From Oscheius onirici (lineage: Eukaryota; Nematoda; Chromadorea; Rhabditida; Rhabditidae), in contig OW051469.1 in NCBI GenBank assembly GCA_932521025.1, positions 6,398,398-6,462,397 on the forward strand: a DNA stretch of 64,000 nucleotides. Reading direction: 5' to 3'. This document shows positions 25,468 to 38,819 of this stretch, piece by piece. The position numbers were made by a program, and so were the translations under genes. The notes under the pieces are model-generated. The model saw only the letters and a program-made list of their open reading frames with translations. It had not been told where the DNA came from and searched no databases. Positions within the stretch are counted from its first letter, which is position 1; the number at the start of each line of letters is the position of its first letter.

Positions 25468-28400
25468 CTTTAGTGATTGTCTTTCTTCGGCAGGAAGTCT
25501 GGAAAACTGTTGGATCAAACTACACAACAAGGAGATGAGAAGAAAAGACTCCCATCCGTGAGCCAAAGCACATTTAATATGATGAAGTCAATGAGTCCCA
25601 GTTCAAACAGAAATGGCGAGTACTCGATTTCGCTTCGCGCTCTGTCAACAAAGGCTCAGCAGGTGGCAAAATCCGATGGCGGAGAAGAGAAAAAGAGACG
25701 ATGAGTCATTTGGTTAGAAGTCACAAAACAGTGGTAGTTAGTGTGATTTCTTGCGGTTGTCTGGAAAGAATAAGAGCGAGCAAATAAGAGGCAGAAGAAA
25801 GTGACCTGTCAAGTGGTAAGGGCTACTTGTGAAGAAAACTCGGTGTTCATGGGGTAAAATGGCGCAAATCCACACTGCAGAATCAGGAACAGAATCTATT
25901 AGCTATCCTAACAGTGAAAGTTAAAAAAAGTGTTTATTCGGTGGTGTTCACCGGGCCGGGATAAGAAGATAACAGTAGCTATGTTACATTTTAGAAGACA
26001 GGCAAATCTACTGCTTATATCCAAGGTTCCAAATTGGTTATCCTATGCTGAATAAGGTGAGGAAATACATGCAAAGATCATATTTCTGAACACTTGTAAA
26101 ATCTTAGAGTTCAAATCGCAGCAAGTAACAAGAGGTTATTTGTTGTTATAGAAAAATATAGGCGATAAGATATCGGCCTCGAAAAAAAGAGTCCCAAATA
26201 AGAGAGAAAGAAAAAGATACAAGGAATGTTTCAAAACTACATGACGAGAAGTCTCTCGATTTCTGCATCGATTGAACAGTGATAACAGAGGGTCACAGGA
26301 GTACCTTTAGACAAAAAGAAGATTAGAGAGCTCGGAATGACTGTGACCCGACTCTCTGCCTAACTGATCAATGGCTCGTTGGAGTCGATGGCGGTTAATA
26401 GAATGATAAGTCGTGGACGGGCAGTGTCGGCTGCGCAAACAATCCCCCTCTCACAGCAAAATGCTGGAAAACAGTCCAAGAGGGAACCTAAAGACTCAAG
26501 GATCGGTCGCACCTCAGGACGAGTTTGAAGGATTTATTACGTGAGTGAGCCGCCTGACACATGTTAGCTGTCTGACCACGCGTCATGCGGAAAAATAGCT
26601 TGAACTTTTCCTCGTGTGTGTTTGTGCCGACAAAAATCGGAATATTCATAAGTTTTTGACAGAATTGGTACAAACAAACAGGTAAATCGGCTTTCTTTCG
26701 GAACTCACCCCAGGGAACCATATTTGGAGATGGAGCGCTCCAGATTCTCAGCTGAACAGCATTCTGTTCTAGTCTCTTGACGCTCCGACATGCAGTTTCT
26801 GAAAAATATTTACATTCGAAGTCTTCTTCTTCCCAATTTTCGTTTGCAATCCCGAGGACAACCAACCACTGATAACTGTTCTTTTCATTTCGTCAATAAG
26901 TTCATGAAATTTATGCTTCATGTGGTTAGTAAACTCACATTTCGGGATAGGAACCAGGAACGACCAGCTCAAGAGATGGATCCATTTAACTAACAATAGG
27001 TTGTCAGACCCTTCTCGGAGCTGTATAAAACAGTATTCTGTTATGAATGCTTCTCGTGTTTTCCGAGAACTGATTCACGGAATCGATATGGAAAAGTTTT
27101 CTCAAAGAAGACAAAAGCTACCTGTCAGGCGTTTGAAAATATTTCGACTATACGAAAACAGAGCCGTCTGAAGACTGAAATATAGGGCAGAATCTACCTA
27201 CTTCACGTTCTTTTCAACTGTGTACCGTCTCCCAGTTATAAACGTAAGATTACCATATATGCTCATGTTTACTGTGTCTTTGGACAGTTTCCCAAATAGA
27301 CAAGCATTCGATTCAGTGTCATATCCGATCTACGTGGGATTCGACGAACGAAGCTCAGATCTAACAATAAGCTGGAAGTGGTGAAATCTAGATTCTTGGA
27401 CGAACATTTTATGAAACAGATTGCTTTGTCCTTGGCACCTCTCCAACTCCCAATTCACAGTATTACCAGGAATAACCAGGATGGATTAATACAATCGTCT
27501 TCAGAGAAACTGGTCTTGTACATTCATTTATGTTTAGAACTTTCTCAAACTACAAAAATCAAAACTCAAATAGCCAGCTGTTTGGAAGAATTTCTCGAGA
27601 GAGACTATACAGTCTCAGACGCGGCTCCCCTTTCCCTACTTGGCCAAACGGAAACGACAAGACTGGTTGCGTCTGTGGGGTTGTAACACGAACACGACAC
27701 CTATGATCTCTTGGGTCCAGATCACTATCATCTGCTTATTTGCTGCCTGCCCTCTAAGTCCATGATGTCACATCAGATTAAGCTATATTTTGAGGCTGCT
27801 AACTCGGTGATGGCATTCCTTTTGCTCATAATGTTCATCCAGTTTGACGTCTTCTTCCTCTGCTTTGCAGATTTAATGTTCTAGAAATTATTCAAGAAAA
27901 GACAATGTATGACTCTGAACATTCCGAGAAAGTCTTGAAAAGACACGTCGTCACAAGGTCACAGACAGTCGTCTTCCCAACTCTTTTTTTCGCTTTGGCA
28001 TTTCGGGGTCACAGACAGTTTATCCACTGTAATTTTTGAGAACGCCGCGCGCCGAAGCCCTGTCTGTCTCAGAAATCTGCACTTGAAGTCAACAGGACTG
28101 ACATCATGCCCTCACATATTTTCATGAGATTGTCCCACGTGGTGACCGTTTCCACCCCTTCTCTGGTCGTCACGCGGTAAATACCAGAAATGGCTCAGAT
28201 GTCAACGTTTTCTTCCGTCTGTTCCTTGTCGTGGACAGTACCAAACACATTCTTTCTTCCAGAGAAAAACCCTTTTTAGAAACTCGACAAATCGTCTTCC
28301 CCTTTTGTTTTGACGAGAAGGCGTTGAAAACATACACTATGCAACGAGCTTTCAAATCATTTATTTTTGAAAACAGCGATAAGAAGCTGTCAGTAGACGG

Positions 28401-28949
28401 TGATTATCGCTTTTTACAGAAAAAAAACTTTTATCGGCTAGTGTCTTATTGTGCTGAGAACCATTATACAGTAACTCTACACTAGGAGATCATTTGGCTA
28501 AACATTGCTTGTCTAACACACAGTAAACTCAATTCCCATCACGTTTTGCTATCGAACTTTTTTGTGTATCACGCTATTGCTTTTCATCCGATTTCACGCT
28601 CAGTCGTTTTATTCTGACGTTCAAGTCAGCTGTTAGACGTCATAGCTCCTCAAATACCGAGTCTTACCGAGATATAAGCAACTACGGAGGTGCGAACAGA
28701 CTTACTCTTCACCGACTCTTTCATAGTTGTCCTTTTAAAACCTGAACTTTTGCTAGAATATGAACTTCTACTCATGTTTCCCATCCGGTATTCCGCAGGA
28801 ACCTATATATCAGACTTTTACCAAGATTTACTGCTGCACGCGGTAAACATCGCCTATCAGAAGACCTCTGGAACAGCTTGTTTGCTACCAGAGAGACCAT
28901 TTCTTCTTCTTTCTGTTCTTTGACGTTTGAAAACAATCCAATTTCCAGA
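25468..28949. other. Gene-poor region, no gene recognised
   Basis: About 3.5 kb upstream of pmt-1. Open frames of 60-125 codons occur, the longest on the minus strand at 26488-26865 and the plus strand at 27378-27686. Their products have no motifs I recognise and their splice signals do not link up. The region may hold regulatory sequence, noncoding RNA or decayed repeats. No tandem array or inverted repeat stood out. Confidence 0.35.
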
Positions 28950-31900
28950 ATGACCATCACCGTTGCTCCCGAGGTTCCGTCAGAAGTCGATGTGTGAGTT
29001 TTTCGTGGTCTTTTGGATGGCATCAGCCATTTTCAACTATCTCTGGTAATAAAGCGCGGCCGCCGAGTGCAGTCACGCCATATGGCCGAGATTGGCAGTC
29101 CGGGACGGATGTTACCTTTTCGGTGAAAGCTAAAACAGCTGATGCGGGCAACTTTACAGGCTGAGCTATTGTTCCGTTAGGAGATAAGACATGGCTCTCC
29201 AGCCATTATTTTTACATCATTAGAAAGCTCTCAGGAACAGGAAAGTTCGTAGATTCACAAAACGAGTGTCAGAAGCAAAGAGCACTTTTTCCCAGCAGAG
29301 GGTTACAGTTGCAGCATTATCGGTTACGAACTAACACCGGTTTGGCAAACGCTAAAGGCTGGCAGTACAAATTCGAACTTGTTCTCGTTTTGTTTTTGAA
29401 ATTGGGCCCAGGCTTACGTAATTTATGTAGGATGCAAACAGGCTGGCAAGCAAACAGACTCAAACACATAATCGGAAAGAAATAGACCGAGAAGTGGGGA
29501 AACAGAGACTTGCAGTCAGACAGTAAAGATTGCGCTTTCTGGACGACGAGTGCCTCATCCAGATCATTGACAATAAGCACAAAACTGCTTGTTCGAACGC
29601 TCTCGTGTCTTTTCAAACACTTTGCTATGTCGTCAAGCTCTCTGTGACTGCAGACGCTCTTTCGATATCGAACATTCCATAAGTTCAAAGTCTGCTGCTT
29701 TTTTTTTATTCGCGAGTGGTGAGATACTCTAACGTGAAACCGAACAAGCAGAAAAGACGAAAAAGACAAGTAGAGGCAGTATCACCTGGTAGATTTGGGA
29801 GAGTTGACGACCTTTTTGAGCAAGCGACTTCTGTAGAACTGACTCAAACAGAAAAACATTTGACACGTTGTAATTCTGACCAGTCTTGACCAGAAATCTC
29901 AAGCTCTCAGAACTTGGTAACTGAGACGAAATTGATCGAAACATTTCCTAGAATTGGTTGATATCACGTGATAAAGCGCTGAAGGTCAACTCCTTTTTAT
30001 TCCGTTGCTGCTGCATTGATAGTGGCCAAAAGAAGCACATTGTCGTTATCGGGATGGTCACCAACGGACCGTACTTTTGTCCTCTTCTTTGCACCCTGTG
30101 TTTTCTGAGAACAGCACTTGACTCTTATTCTTATTGTTAGCCTTCACATATCAATCTGACATCATTCTGGAATACTTTTGTTCTTTCTCATAATTTCTCC
30201 TGTTGTCATCACGATGACTGAGGCCGAGGTTTCATCAGTCTCGTGTTTACACAGCAAGAGCAGAAATACGTCCCATAGAAAGTTCATTCTCTGTACCAGA
30301 CATGGTCCGATCCTTTTTTCCCTTTCCGTGCGCCGCTGTGACCCGAGATCGTCTTCTCTCCATCACCAAGACCATTTCAGGAACATGGCTGCCGAGGTCA
30401 GACGCGATAGCTTCAAGAACTTCTGGGATCGGTATTCCGGTCGTCCGGATACCAACAGCATGATGTTGAACCATTCTGCTGAAGATCTCGAAGCTTCCGA
30501 TCGTGCTGACATTCTCTCCTGCCTTCCTCACTTGGCTAACAAGGACGTTGTCGACATCGGAGCCGGCATTGGGTAACTCATTCTTTGAGTCAAAGAGACA
30601 CAAAATTTTCAGCCGCTTCACAACTGTCCTGGCCGAGACTGCTCGTTGGGTTCTGTCCACCGATTTCATCGAGTCGTTCATCTCCAAGAACCAGGAACGC
30701 AATGCCCATCTCGGAAATGTCAACTACCAGATTGGAGATGCCGTCAACCTCAAGATGGACCCCAAGTCTGTCGATCTGGTCTTCACCAACTGGCTGATGA
30801 TGTATCTGTCGGATTCGGAGACCATCGAGTTCATCTTCAACTGTCTTCGTTGGCTTCGCCCTAACGGATTCGTCCATCTGCGAGAATCCTGCTCCGAGCC
30901 CAGCACTGGTCAGTCTCAAAGATTTGTTTACCGCCACCCGAATATCTGCCTCCGGGGGTGTGTGATCCAACGCGGAATTGAGCAATTAGCGAGCAAGAAG
31001 TAATCATTTTTAATTGAGTTTTCATTCTGAGAAAGTTCCTAATTAGAGTCCAAAGAAACCATCTTACAGGTCGTGCTAAGGCGAACACCATGCACACGGC
31101 TGACAGTAACCCGACCCATTACCGTTTCTCCTCTCTCTACATCCAGATCCTCCGCAACATTCGCTATCGCGACACAGAGGGAAAAGTCTGGAAGTTTGAA
31201 CTCCAATGGAGCTGTTCCGTTCCCACCTACATCAAGAGACAGAACAACTGGCGTCAAGTTCACTGGCTCTGCAAGAAGGTCTTTGCCGAGAATGATCAAG
31301 AGACTAGTCCCGCCGAACTTTTGGCTCTTTTCGATGGCAAGGACGGTGTCTGGCAGAAGGAACAACAGGCCTGGGATGCTAAGCTCGACAATGAGAAATA
31401 CTGCTGGACTGATAAGGCGAGTCTCTTGGGATGTATCCGTCAAGATGGAATCTCAATGAAAAATAGACATTTTTAGATCTTCTCGAAAGTGCTTTCTGAG
31501 GACGTGGTTGAGAGGAACAGTACTGCCTACGTCTTCACTCCCAGACAAGCTTCTCCCTACATGCATATAAATGCTCATCTTCTGGCCGAACAGTTCAACT
31601 GCAATGTCTGGAATGTCGAGACCAACTGCTACTACTACCGTACCAGCATCAGCAAGGCCAACGCTATCAAGGACCAGAGAGTCAGGTAAGAATTTCTATC
31701 TTCTAAGTGATAAACAAATGTCCAGATTTGCCTGGAACGCTAATCTGGCTTCGTCCGTAGACTACTGGACTCAAAGACAGGCCTCTTTCTCCTCTCTGAT
31801 TGCCACCGAACTCCTTGCCAACAGTAGCGATGAAGATCGTAGCCGTCTGTCCCAGATTATGTCTCCCGGCGCTCAAGTCGTCCTTCTCGAATCCGTCGAC

Positions 31901-32119
31901 GAGATCAACGAGTCAGAAATTAGGCAAAAGTTGACTGCTATTGGAGTCAGGGGAATTTCTGTGTCTGATGTCGGTGCCGAAAGTGCCGTGGCCCAGTCCG
32001 AATACTTCAAAGAACACAACGTGGTTTGTTCCGATTCTAGACTTTCAAAAAAAGAATTGTTTCAGAAAGACGCAGAGCCAGTCTCTTCAAAATTCGTCTT
32101 GATCAAGGGTCACTTCTAA
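28950..32119 (+). CDS. pmt-1: Phosphoethanolamine N-methyltransferase 1
   Basis: A nematode/plant-type SAM-dependent enzyme that starts phosphocholine synthesis by methylating phosphoethanolamine. It is the PMT-1 type, with the active methyltransferase domain at the N-terminus. Blocks are FWDRYSGRPDTNSMMLNHSA, DVVDIGAGIGRFTTVLAETA (SAM site), NYQIGDAVNLKMDPKSVDLV, FTNWLMMYLSDSETIEFIF and HLRESCSEPSTG. The C-terminal half has CSVPTYIKRQNNWRQVHWL, VFTPRQASPYMHINAH and YYYRTSISKANAIKDQRVR. I place the start at 28950, directly after ATTTCCAG. That 44-base exon joins in phase to 30381 across a 1387-nt intron (SEVDV|NMAAEVRRD). An alternative ATG at 30213 would make a longer N-terminal extension. 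The intron 31417-31476 is GC-AG. AATAAA at 32168. Confidence 0.93.
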
Positions 32120-34459
32120 GCACGAGATTACTTCCCAGTACATGTATTTTCTGTTCTAATATCCTCGAATAAACTTTTGCGTTTTTCGATCGTTGGATTT
32201 TGAATCAGGACTAATGAATTTATGCCGAGAACACATGCGCGCTCATCTCCGCAAACAGAGAGTGTCTTCGAAGAGTAAAATTTATGCTGTTGGCGCCAGA
32301 GAGCACGGGAGGAAATTCGTAAATTAGCATTTCTGAAGGGACAAATAGTCTTGATTCTTCTTCGTTCAGTGGGATCAAGATCTGGTGTTGTTTTTGGTCT
32401 CAAAATGAGGTCCCGCCCCTCTTCATTCAAGGAACTCCGTTCCCGTTTCCGACATATTGTTTTCCCAGATCTTCCTGGATTCGTACTGTAATGTTCAGAA
32501 GCTCTCCCTCTGGTAGCAGAGAGTTTAGAAACTTTGCCTTCATCAGACTGATATTTCCCACTGCAACTCCCACCTTTCCCACATCCCGATGACTTTTTGC
32601 ATGATAATCTTTGCCCCCTTTTCCCTCTTTCGAACAGAACAAAAAGGTGCATCTGGAAGAGTGATTCTGGCGATGTCTGTCGCCAATTTCGAGGATTGCT
32701 CTTCTCCCAAACCCCTTCCTGTTTCCAAATACAACCTTGTTTGTATCAAAATTATGGTTAATGTTCTCAAATTCGTGGAAAAAGATAAAGCGTGGTTGAG
32801 CCCAGTTCTGAGACTAATCTTAGCTGAAGGAGAAGCTCGCTTCGTTGATTTCTGGGACAGTATCTCTTTTTTTTGTTCTTTCTCAAGTAAAAGCTAGACA
32901 GTTTCCAACCAGTCTCTTCAGTGCGAGTGTCCCCATATTCCTCTATTTTTGCGTCACAGAAGCCCTTTTTGTTCTGTGAAGCCGTGCGCTGTTATGACCT
33001 GTCATACATCCTCCGTCTAGTTCGCCCCCTTACACCCGATATCAGTAAATGATGTTATTCGAGAGAGAATCCCTGGTCCCATGGTTTAGATGCAAATGAA
33101 ATTCGCGAACACGGCGGCGTCAGAAGCTTTCTTCGCGAGATCTCGGCTTGTTGACTGCCTGACCCAAGCTGGGACACAATATTCTTGTTCCCCCACCTTG
33201 TTTTTCGCATTTGACCCCAGGTGTCTCGTCATAATGTTCCAACCATAATGAACCCGATTGACTCCATCTCTTTGATTTGTTCCTTGCTTTCCTTACCTTT
33301 TGGGGTTAGACGATCACGTCATTGTGCTCCCTATGGCTCGAATCTCACACACACAATCCTTTTTTCGTCGGCCCTTTAGTGCATATTCTCAACCCGCCTT
33401 CCCCATGAATCATGGATGTCGGTCAGACCTCTATTATCTTCTACCGTTGCTTCTTGATCTCGCCCGCTCTAAAGAATCGCGGATTATTTGCTCCCAGTCT
33501 TCATTTTCATAAAGTGTTCGCGAGGAGGGAGGGTTCCAATTTCAATTGGTTTCTCGAGGTTGGCCGTCATATCAGCGGGACCTTTCTCCCTGTTTAAGAC
33601 GGCAATTTGCCGATTGCCAGGCGTTCCCTCTTCATTGAGCCCAGTAAGGATTAGTTCCACTTTTTTTTCTTCCTCAATGTCTTTTCACAACTTAATACGA
33701 CCACACTCGACGCTTCCGATGCCCAAATGACTTACTAATGTGAGATCTTGGTTACAACTAGCCTTTTCATCCAGGACGGACACATAGCTTCTTCTGTTTT
33801 TTGTACTCTCCTTTTTTACAAAAAGTATCCGGTATTATCTGTTCATTAACACTGTAAAGATTTCTAAACTTTGAATTCAATGAAAGTCTCCAGCCTTTGA
33901 TTGTGCACTTATCAAGCTTCTCATGTTCTTTCCAGTTCCTGACTCTCAGACTTTCTGATTATGCGACGACAACTTCCTATTCGATTGAAGGAGGTGCAGC
34001 TCCGTCCACCAGAAGTGCTCTTCCGTCTTTCCTAAATCATCCTTCCTTCCAATTACGTTCATTTCAAGTATAGTCGTTTGCATTCTCCACCCCCTTCGTT
34101 TCACAATTAGTCAACAAATCAAATGATTCCAATCGTTCGAATGCCTTCCGTTCGCCATTCCATTTGCGAGGTCTTTGGTGCTCCAGTCCCTTACGGTCCA
34201 TACTGCTCCTCCTCTTCTCCCAATTAGTAGAATACCACACCGGATGCGGGGCGTGGCGTCTACCAGGGGCCCTCACGAGGTCATAAACTTCTCACGGCTC
34301 CTATCCTTGATCTATGTCTCTCTCCCTTTTTGGTGCTGTGAAAATTCCTCTCCAAAAGCATGTTAACAAGATCTCCGCGTTGTATGAATAGACATCTTCT
34401 GTCCTGACCTCGCACTTTCATCATTTCCTCAAAGTTTCAGCAGAAACTTCCAGAAAAAG
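32120..34459. other. Unassigned intergenic region
   Basis: About 2.3 kb between pmt-1 and the GPCR. It is pyrimidine-rich on the plus strand, with many small frames. The longest, on the minus strand at 32128-32652, is low-complexity basic sequence without family features. The AATAAA for pmt-1 lies at 32168-32173. The remainder presumably includes the receptor promoter. Confidence 0.35.
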
Positions 34460-36626
34460 ATGGAATGGTTCGAGTCAGTTCTCGAGTTTTACGGCAACGT
34501 CGTCCATCCTCCACTCGTCCTCCTTCTTTGCATTTCTGGAGCAGTCGGTCATCTGTTGACTGTTGCCGCCCTGTGGTCCATCATCAATCCGACCAACATG
34601 TTCCTCATTTCGATGTCTTGGTAAGTGTGTTGGGATATTCATTGAGAGTCGTTAAGGACAGGGTGTCACGGCAAGTGGGCTTGAGGAAATGGACCAGAAG
34701 TTTTGAGCTAACACTTTCTGAATCTGATGCTTTTTTAGTTTACTTTTATAGTTTGTATTGAGTTCTAATAAGTTTTACCCGATTGGTATGAATGAGTCAT
34801 ACCTCTGCTGATTTTCCAGCTTCGCAAAGAGTTTGTCCTTTTACTTTCTCTCGAACAAGCGGCAAATCAGTCTCAATTCTCTGCCAAGTTTACCTCTTAA
34901 TTGAAAAGATAGTGTAGGCGTCTGCTCGCCTTGGAAACACACAAAAACATCTTCACTATCGTCTTTCCATTTGTGTGGTTTCCTCTCAATAATGATCTGC
35001 TTTCTGTTGTTTTTGAAATTTCTCCGAAAAGTTGAATCACAGTGATAAAATGTTTTTACGCTTGTTACCTTTGTTTAGCCACGAGCTCAGATTTCATTCA
35101 CAGATCTTATTAAATATGTGTTCACGTTGAGCTGCTTTCTTGCAAACCTCTGGGTTTCAATTAAAAATGGGTCCAAAGAGAGCCCAATGAATTGGAGAAG
35201 AGGGCGACAAAGATCACAATTCTTCTTTCAGCTGCCAGCTCATGCTCTGTGCCAACTTTCTCTACTCGACGCTCTTCAAATGGGCCTCCGATCAGCTCTG
35301 CTCTCCAATCTTCTTCTCCTACTCAATGGTCCAAACTATGCATTTTTCTGTCACTCTGTCAGTTCTCGTCCACATGGCCGGGGTGAGTCATTGTTTTACA
35401 AGTTGTATGGAAAAAGTTTGAGGTCTTCCACGTAGTGGCACTGTCTCTGATCCGATTCTTCTCCCTTGTCAGACTGTCACAAGCCACTTCCAATGCACCT
35501 TGGTTCACTTATCAGGTAGGATATTTCAACGGTACAACTCTTTATGTGATTCTTGTAAGATTCACACCACAAAACCGATACATTTTCAAAGTTTACTTGT
35601 TAGGGGCGTCTGTAACTTGTCAAGAGTTATCCTCAATTGGTTCTGAATGTTTAGACAGGTTTTTCAATGAGTGACATAGATGTGACATGTAAACTAGAAA
35701 AACTACGAAAACTTAGTTTACATACTCTTATTGCTGGATGCTTTTTGCAAATGCTTCGTTTTCAGAAATGCAAATTGAGTATAGTGGTCATCGTCGTCAC
35801 TGTCTTGATGCTCGGAACTCCTCTCTACTTTACCTCTCAAGTTGTAGAAGTAAGACTATTTCCATTTTGTTCTTATTCTCTTCTTCAGGTGGCCGAAAAC
35901 GAGAGCTGTGCTGCTAGATTCCCATCCTTGAGAAATGTCACCGCCTACCAACTACACTTTGTCAGTCACCCAGCCTGGCTTCTCAATCTCAACTTTTGGT
36001 TGTTTAACTTCTGCTCGAAGATAATTCCATCGGTAAGTTTTGCAGCGAGTTCGCGGAAACTAATGTTTAAAATTAGGTTATGCTTTGTATGATGTCGTTT
36101 CTCATCGTTGATCAATTGAAAAAGATTCGCCTGTTGAGTTCGAGATTCGCAAGTGTTAGGAGAGATCAACAACATCAGAGAACAACTACCATGATTTTGG
36201 TACATTTTTATGAATTTTGTGAGATTGAAGTTCCAGATAATCATGTGCGTCTTCATTGTCATCGAACTGCCACAGGGAGTCTTGGCCCTTCTGGCAACAG
36301 TAATAAACTTTCGACTCATCTACCTTATGGGTTAGTTGAACAGAAAAGAAAGCGTAACAGTAGTGAGAGCTAGGAGTTTCGTTCGATAAGAAAAGAAATT
36401 TCCAGGCGACTTCAACGAGATGGTGACTCTCCTAACGTCTTGTATCATCTTCGCATTGTTCTGTTCAATGAATGGACGTGTTCGAAACCGACTGTCCAAA
36501 CTTCCAGTCGTGAATCCAATCTGCCGACTGATGGAATTGCTCTTTGCCGAGAAGATTGCACAACGTCGAGAGAAAAAGTCTTTGAAGAAGAAATGTGATC
36601 ACGGGTCTACTTTCACTGCTCTATAA
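34460..36626 (+). CDS. Peptide GPCR, DMSR/Srw-type
   Basis: A rhodopsin-class receptor resembling the myosuppressin/FMRFamide receptor group that is expanded in nematodes (7TM_GPCR_Srw, DMSR). TM1 is PPLVLLLCISGAVGHLLTV with NPTNMFLISMS before TM2. The TM2/TM3 region reads LMLCANFLYSTLFKWASDQL, with a Cys before TM3, then MHFSVTLSVLVHMAG and ALSLIRFFSLVRLSQAT in place of DRY. TM4 is LSIVVIVVTVLMLGTPLYF. A Cys-containing extracellular loop is followed by TM5 (LCMMSFLIVDQLKKI). TM6 has MCVFIVIELPQGVLALLAT; the ELPQG motif is typical of this group. TM7 and the tail read IIFALFCSMNGRVRNRL. The first intron is about 610 nt, the others mostly under 100 nt. The ligand cannot be assigned. Confidence 0.82.
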
Positions 36627-36770
36627 CCGCCATTTATTCGAAACTGTCTCAATTCTGTACGGGTTAATTATTCAGGGAATAAACTATAGTCTTTAATTGC
36701 TACCAGTTGCGCAACAAACCAACCGGTCAGCCCGTTTTTTGGCTGCGGTTCGGCACTCTCCGCCGGAGAG

Positions 36771-36777
36771 TATATAG
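36771..36777 (+). promoter_or_regulatory. TATA box and GC palindrome, collagen promoter
   Basis: TATATAG about 90 bp before the collagen ATG, directly preceded by the inverted repeat ACTCTCCGCCGGAGAGT. Spacing is compatible with a start site near 36800 and trans-splicing at TTCTACTCTTACAG (ends 36863). Confidence 0.5.
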
Positions 36778-36864
36778 TTGACTGAGGACGAGTAAATGCC
36801 TTTGAATTCGTTTCGTTCTTCAATTCGTTCTTTCCTATTCTGATTCTATTTCTACTCTTACAGT

Positions 36865-38819
36865 ATGACCAAAGGAAGAACAATGGAAAAAGAAGCCAGG
36901 ACAGCAGTCCTCATGTCCTTTTCGGCCTTCTTTATACTCTTCGCCTCCGTTCCAATCATCTTGATCGTGATTTCCAGCTTGGAAGATCAGTTCCAAAAAG
37001 ATTACGCTGAAGCCACGGTACTCACTTCTCTTATTCTCATTCTTTCAATAGACGTACGCCGATTCTTCGTGGCAAGTGCTGAAATCGATGAGCAGTGATT
37101 CATCTAGAAGAATTAGAAGAAAGGCCAAAAGAAGGGGTCTGTACGAAAAGGAGACTAGCGGATACAATGAGGAAAAAAAGACTGGATACTACGAGAAAGA
37201 ACGAACTGGATATAAACCAGAAGGGTATGGGATGGAAGAAGAAAGTTATCAGACTCCGGCTCCTCCGCCGACTTCTCCTCCGCCAGAACAAGTTCCTCAG
37301 TATGGTACCCGCTACGGCTACACGAAAGTTCAATGTTTGCGTTCATTTGATTGAAAATAGAGGGCTTTTAGGTTGTTGTGCACTGCCGGGAGGTAAGAAG
37401 ACAGGTCTGCCAATGTCTTACAGCTGCCCTTACGGTCATAGAGGTCCACGTGGTCCCAAAGGGTAAACCTGACTCTTGTCATAAGTATTCAACACTCTAG
37501 AGAATCTGGCCAACCAGGAACTCCAGGTCGTCCTGGATATGATGGTGAAGATGTCTCTCCTACTCTGTACAATATCAAACCTCCTTCATCTGTAAGCACT
37601 CCACCGACGTTCATCGATCCATACAGTCGTCAGTCTCCTTCTCCTCCAGCTCCAGAACCTTATTCTTCTCCCATTCAATGTGATCCTTGTCCGCCTGGAG
37701 CTCCGGGAGAACCGGGACCGAAAGGGCCTATAGGACACCCTGGAAGAAAGGGAATAAGAGGGGCTTATGGAATTCCCGGAGTCCCAGGAAAACCGGGAGA
37801 AATCGGTACTCCAGGTGAAACTGGACCGAGAGGAAGACTAGGCAAAGCTGGAATACAGGTACGGAACTTTATAAAAGTTTAAAAAAAATTTCAGGGACCA
37901 AAAGGAGCTGACGGGATAGCTGGCTGTAAAGGGACTCCCGGTTTGAAAGGACCTAATGGATCTGTTGGGGGTAGTTCTGCTTCCCATAATTTTAAAAAAG
38001 CCAATTTGAGTACAAGGTCCACGCGGAATTGGAGGTCGGTCAGGAGAATATGGTCCTCCTGGTCCAATAGGCTCTATCGGAACCGTCGGTCGTCCTGGGC
38101 CAACTGGACCTGATGGCCTTGGCGGTGTTCCGGGTAGAGAAGGTAGACCGGGAAAGGACGGTCTCTACTGCCCTTGTCCTACCAAAAATGAGCCAGTTGC
38201 ATCTTATCCTTCTCCAAGTTACAGTCCTTATCACACGTTGACCACATCCCCAGAACCTTCTTATCCGAAAAGAGAAGAGTATGGGGATCCGGAGAAACAG
38301 AGTTATCAGAGGAAGGAAGAGAATTATGGAGACACTGAGAAGCCAGATGCTTACGTGAATAGCAATCCAAGTGGCACAGTCGATACGGATCACGGATATT
38401 TGGTAAGAAAGAGAAAGAAGAGGTGGGGGGACAGTAGTGAAGGATCAGTTATCTTAATTGAATCATCTCTAGAGTTACAAACCTTGCTGATGCGGAAAAG
38501 TAGCAGAATTGGACAGGCTTGACACTTCGGACTAATTTTACAAGTTAAACAAATCTTCAAAACTTGCAAACATTCAATCCCTTGTATTTTCAGACCTCTG
38601 GCTCCGGCTCCTCCTCCAGCTTGGTTTGTAATCTAAGTTTCTTCCAGACTTGCTAGTTTTTAGCCCTATTCAACCAACCAAGAGTACTCGGCAGTTACCA
38701 AGCCCCGTCCAGCCACAGCCATTTCCAGAAGCAATAAGGCAATTGAGTTCCGTCGACGCCTGAATTCGTATGGTCTGGACAGAAGTTTCGGCCTGAGAAG
38801 ACGCTTTGTCGAAGAATAA
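36865..38819 (+). CDS. Nematode cuticle collagen with Tyr-rich flanks
   Basis: A cuticle collagen. The N-terminal domain ([20 protein letters not shown], then a hydrophobic membrane segment and [20 protein letters not shown]) is the nematode cuticular collagen N-module. A basic run [12 protein letters not shown] fits the usual subtilisin cleavage site. An unusual Lys/Glu/Tyr stretch ([24 protein letters not shown]) and a Pro-rich stretch precede a Cys cluster (QCCCALPGG). Gly-X-Y blocks follow: [20 protein letters not shown], then after CDPCPPGAP a long block, interrupted at GCKG, to REGRPGKDG. After CPCP, the C-terminus has another charged Tyr repeat ([17 protein letters not shown]) and ends LRRRFVEE. 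Introns are 32-80 nt. The stop overlaps an AATAAA (38815-38820). Confidence 0.93.

Noticed and set aside
30247-30723. Antisense frames over pmt-1 exons (also 30590-30985 and 31039-31443)
   Set aside because: The plus strand encodes conserved PMT-1 blocks; the antisense products have no motifs.
32128-32652. 174-codon minus-strand frame
   Set aside because: Basic low-complexity sequence without domain, signal peptide or consistent splice context; it begins within the pmt-1 3' region.
35118-35435. Plus-strand frame within the GPCR gene
   Set aside because: Wrong frame; the receptor reads LMLCANFLYSTLFKW over the same DNA.
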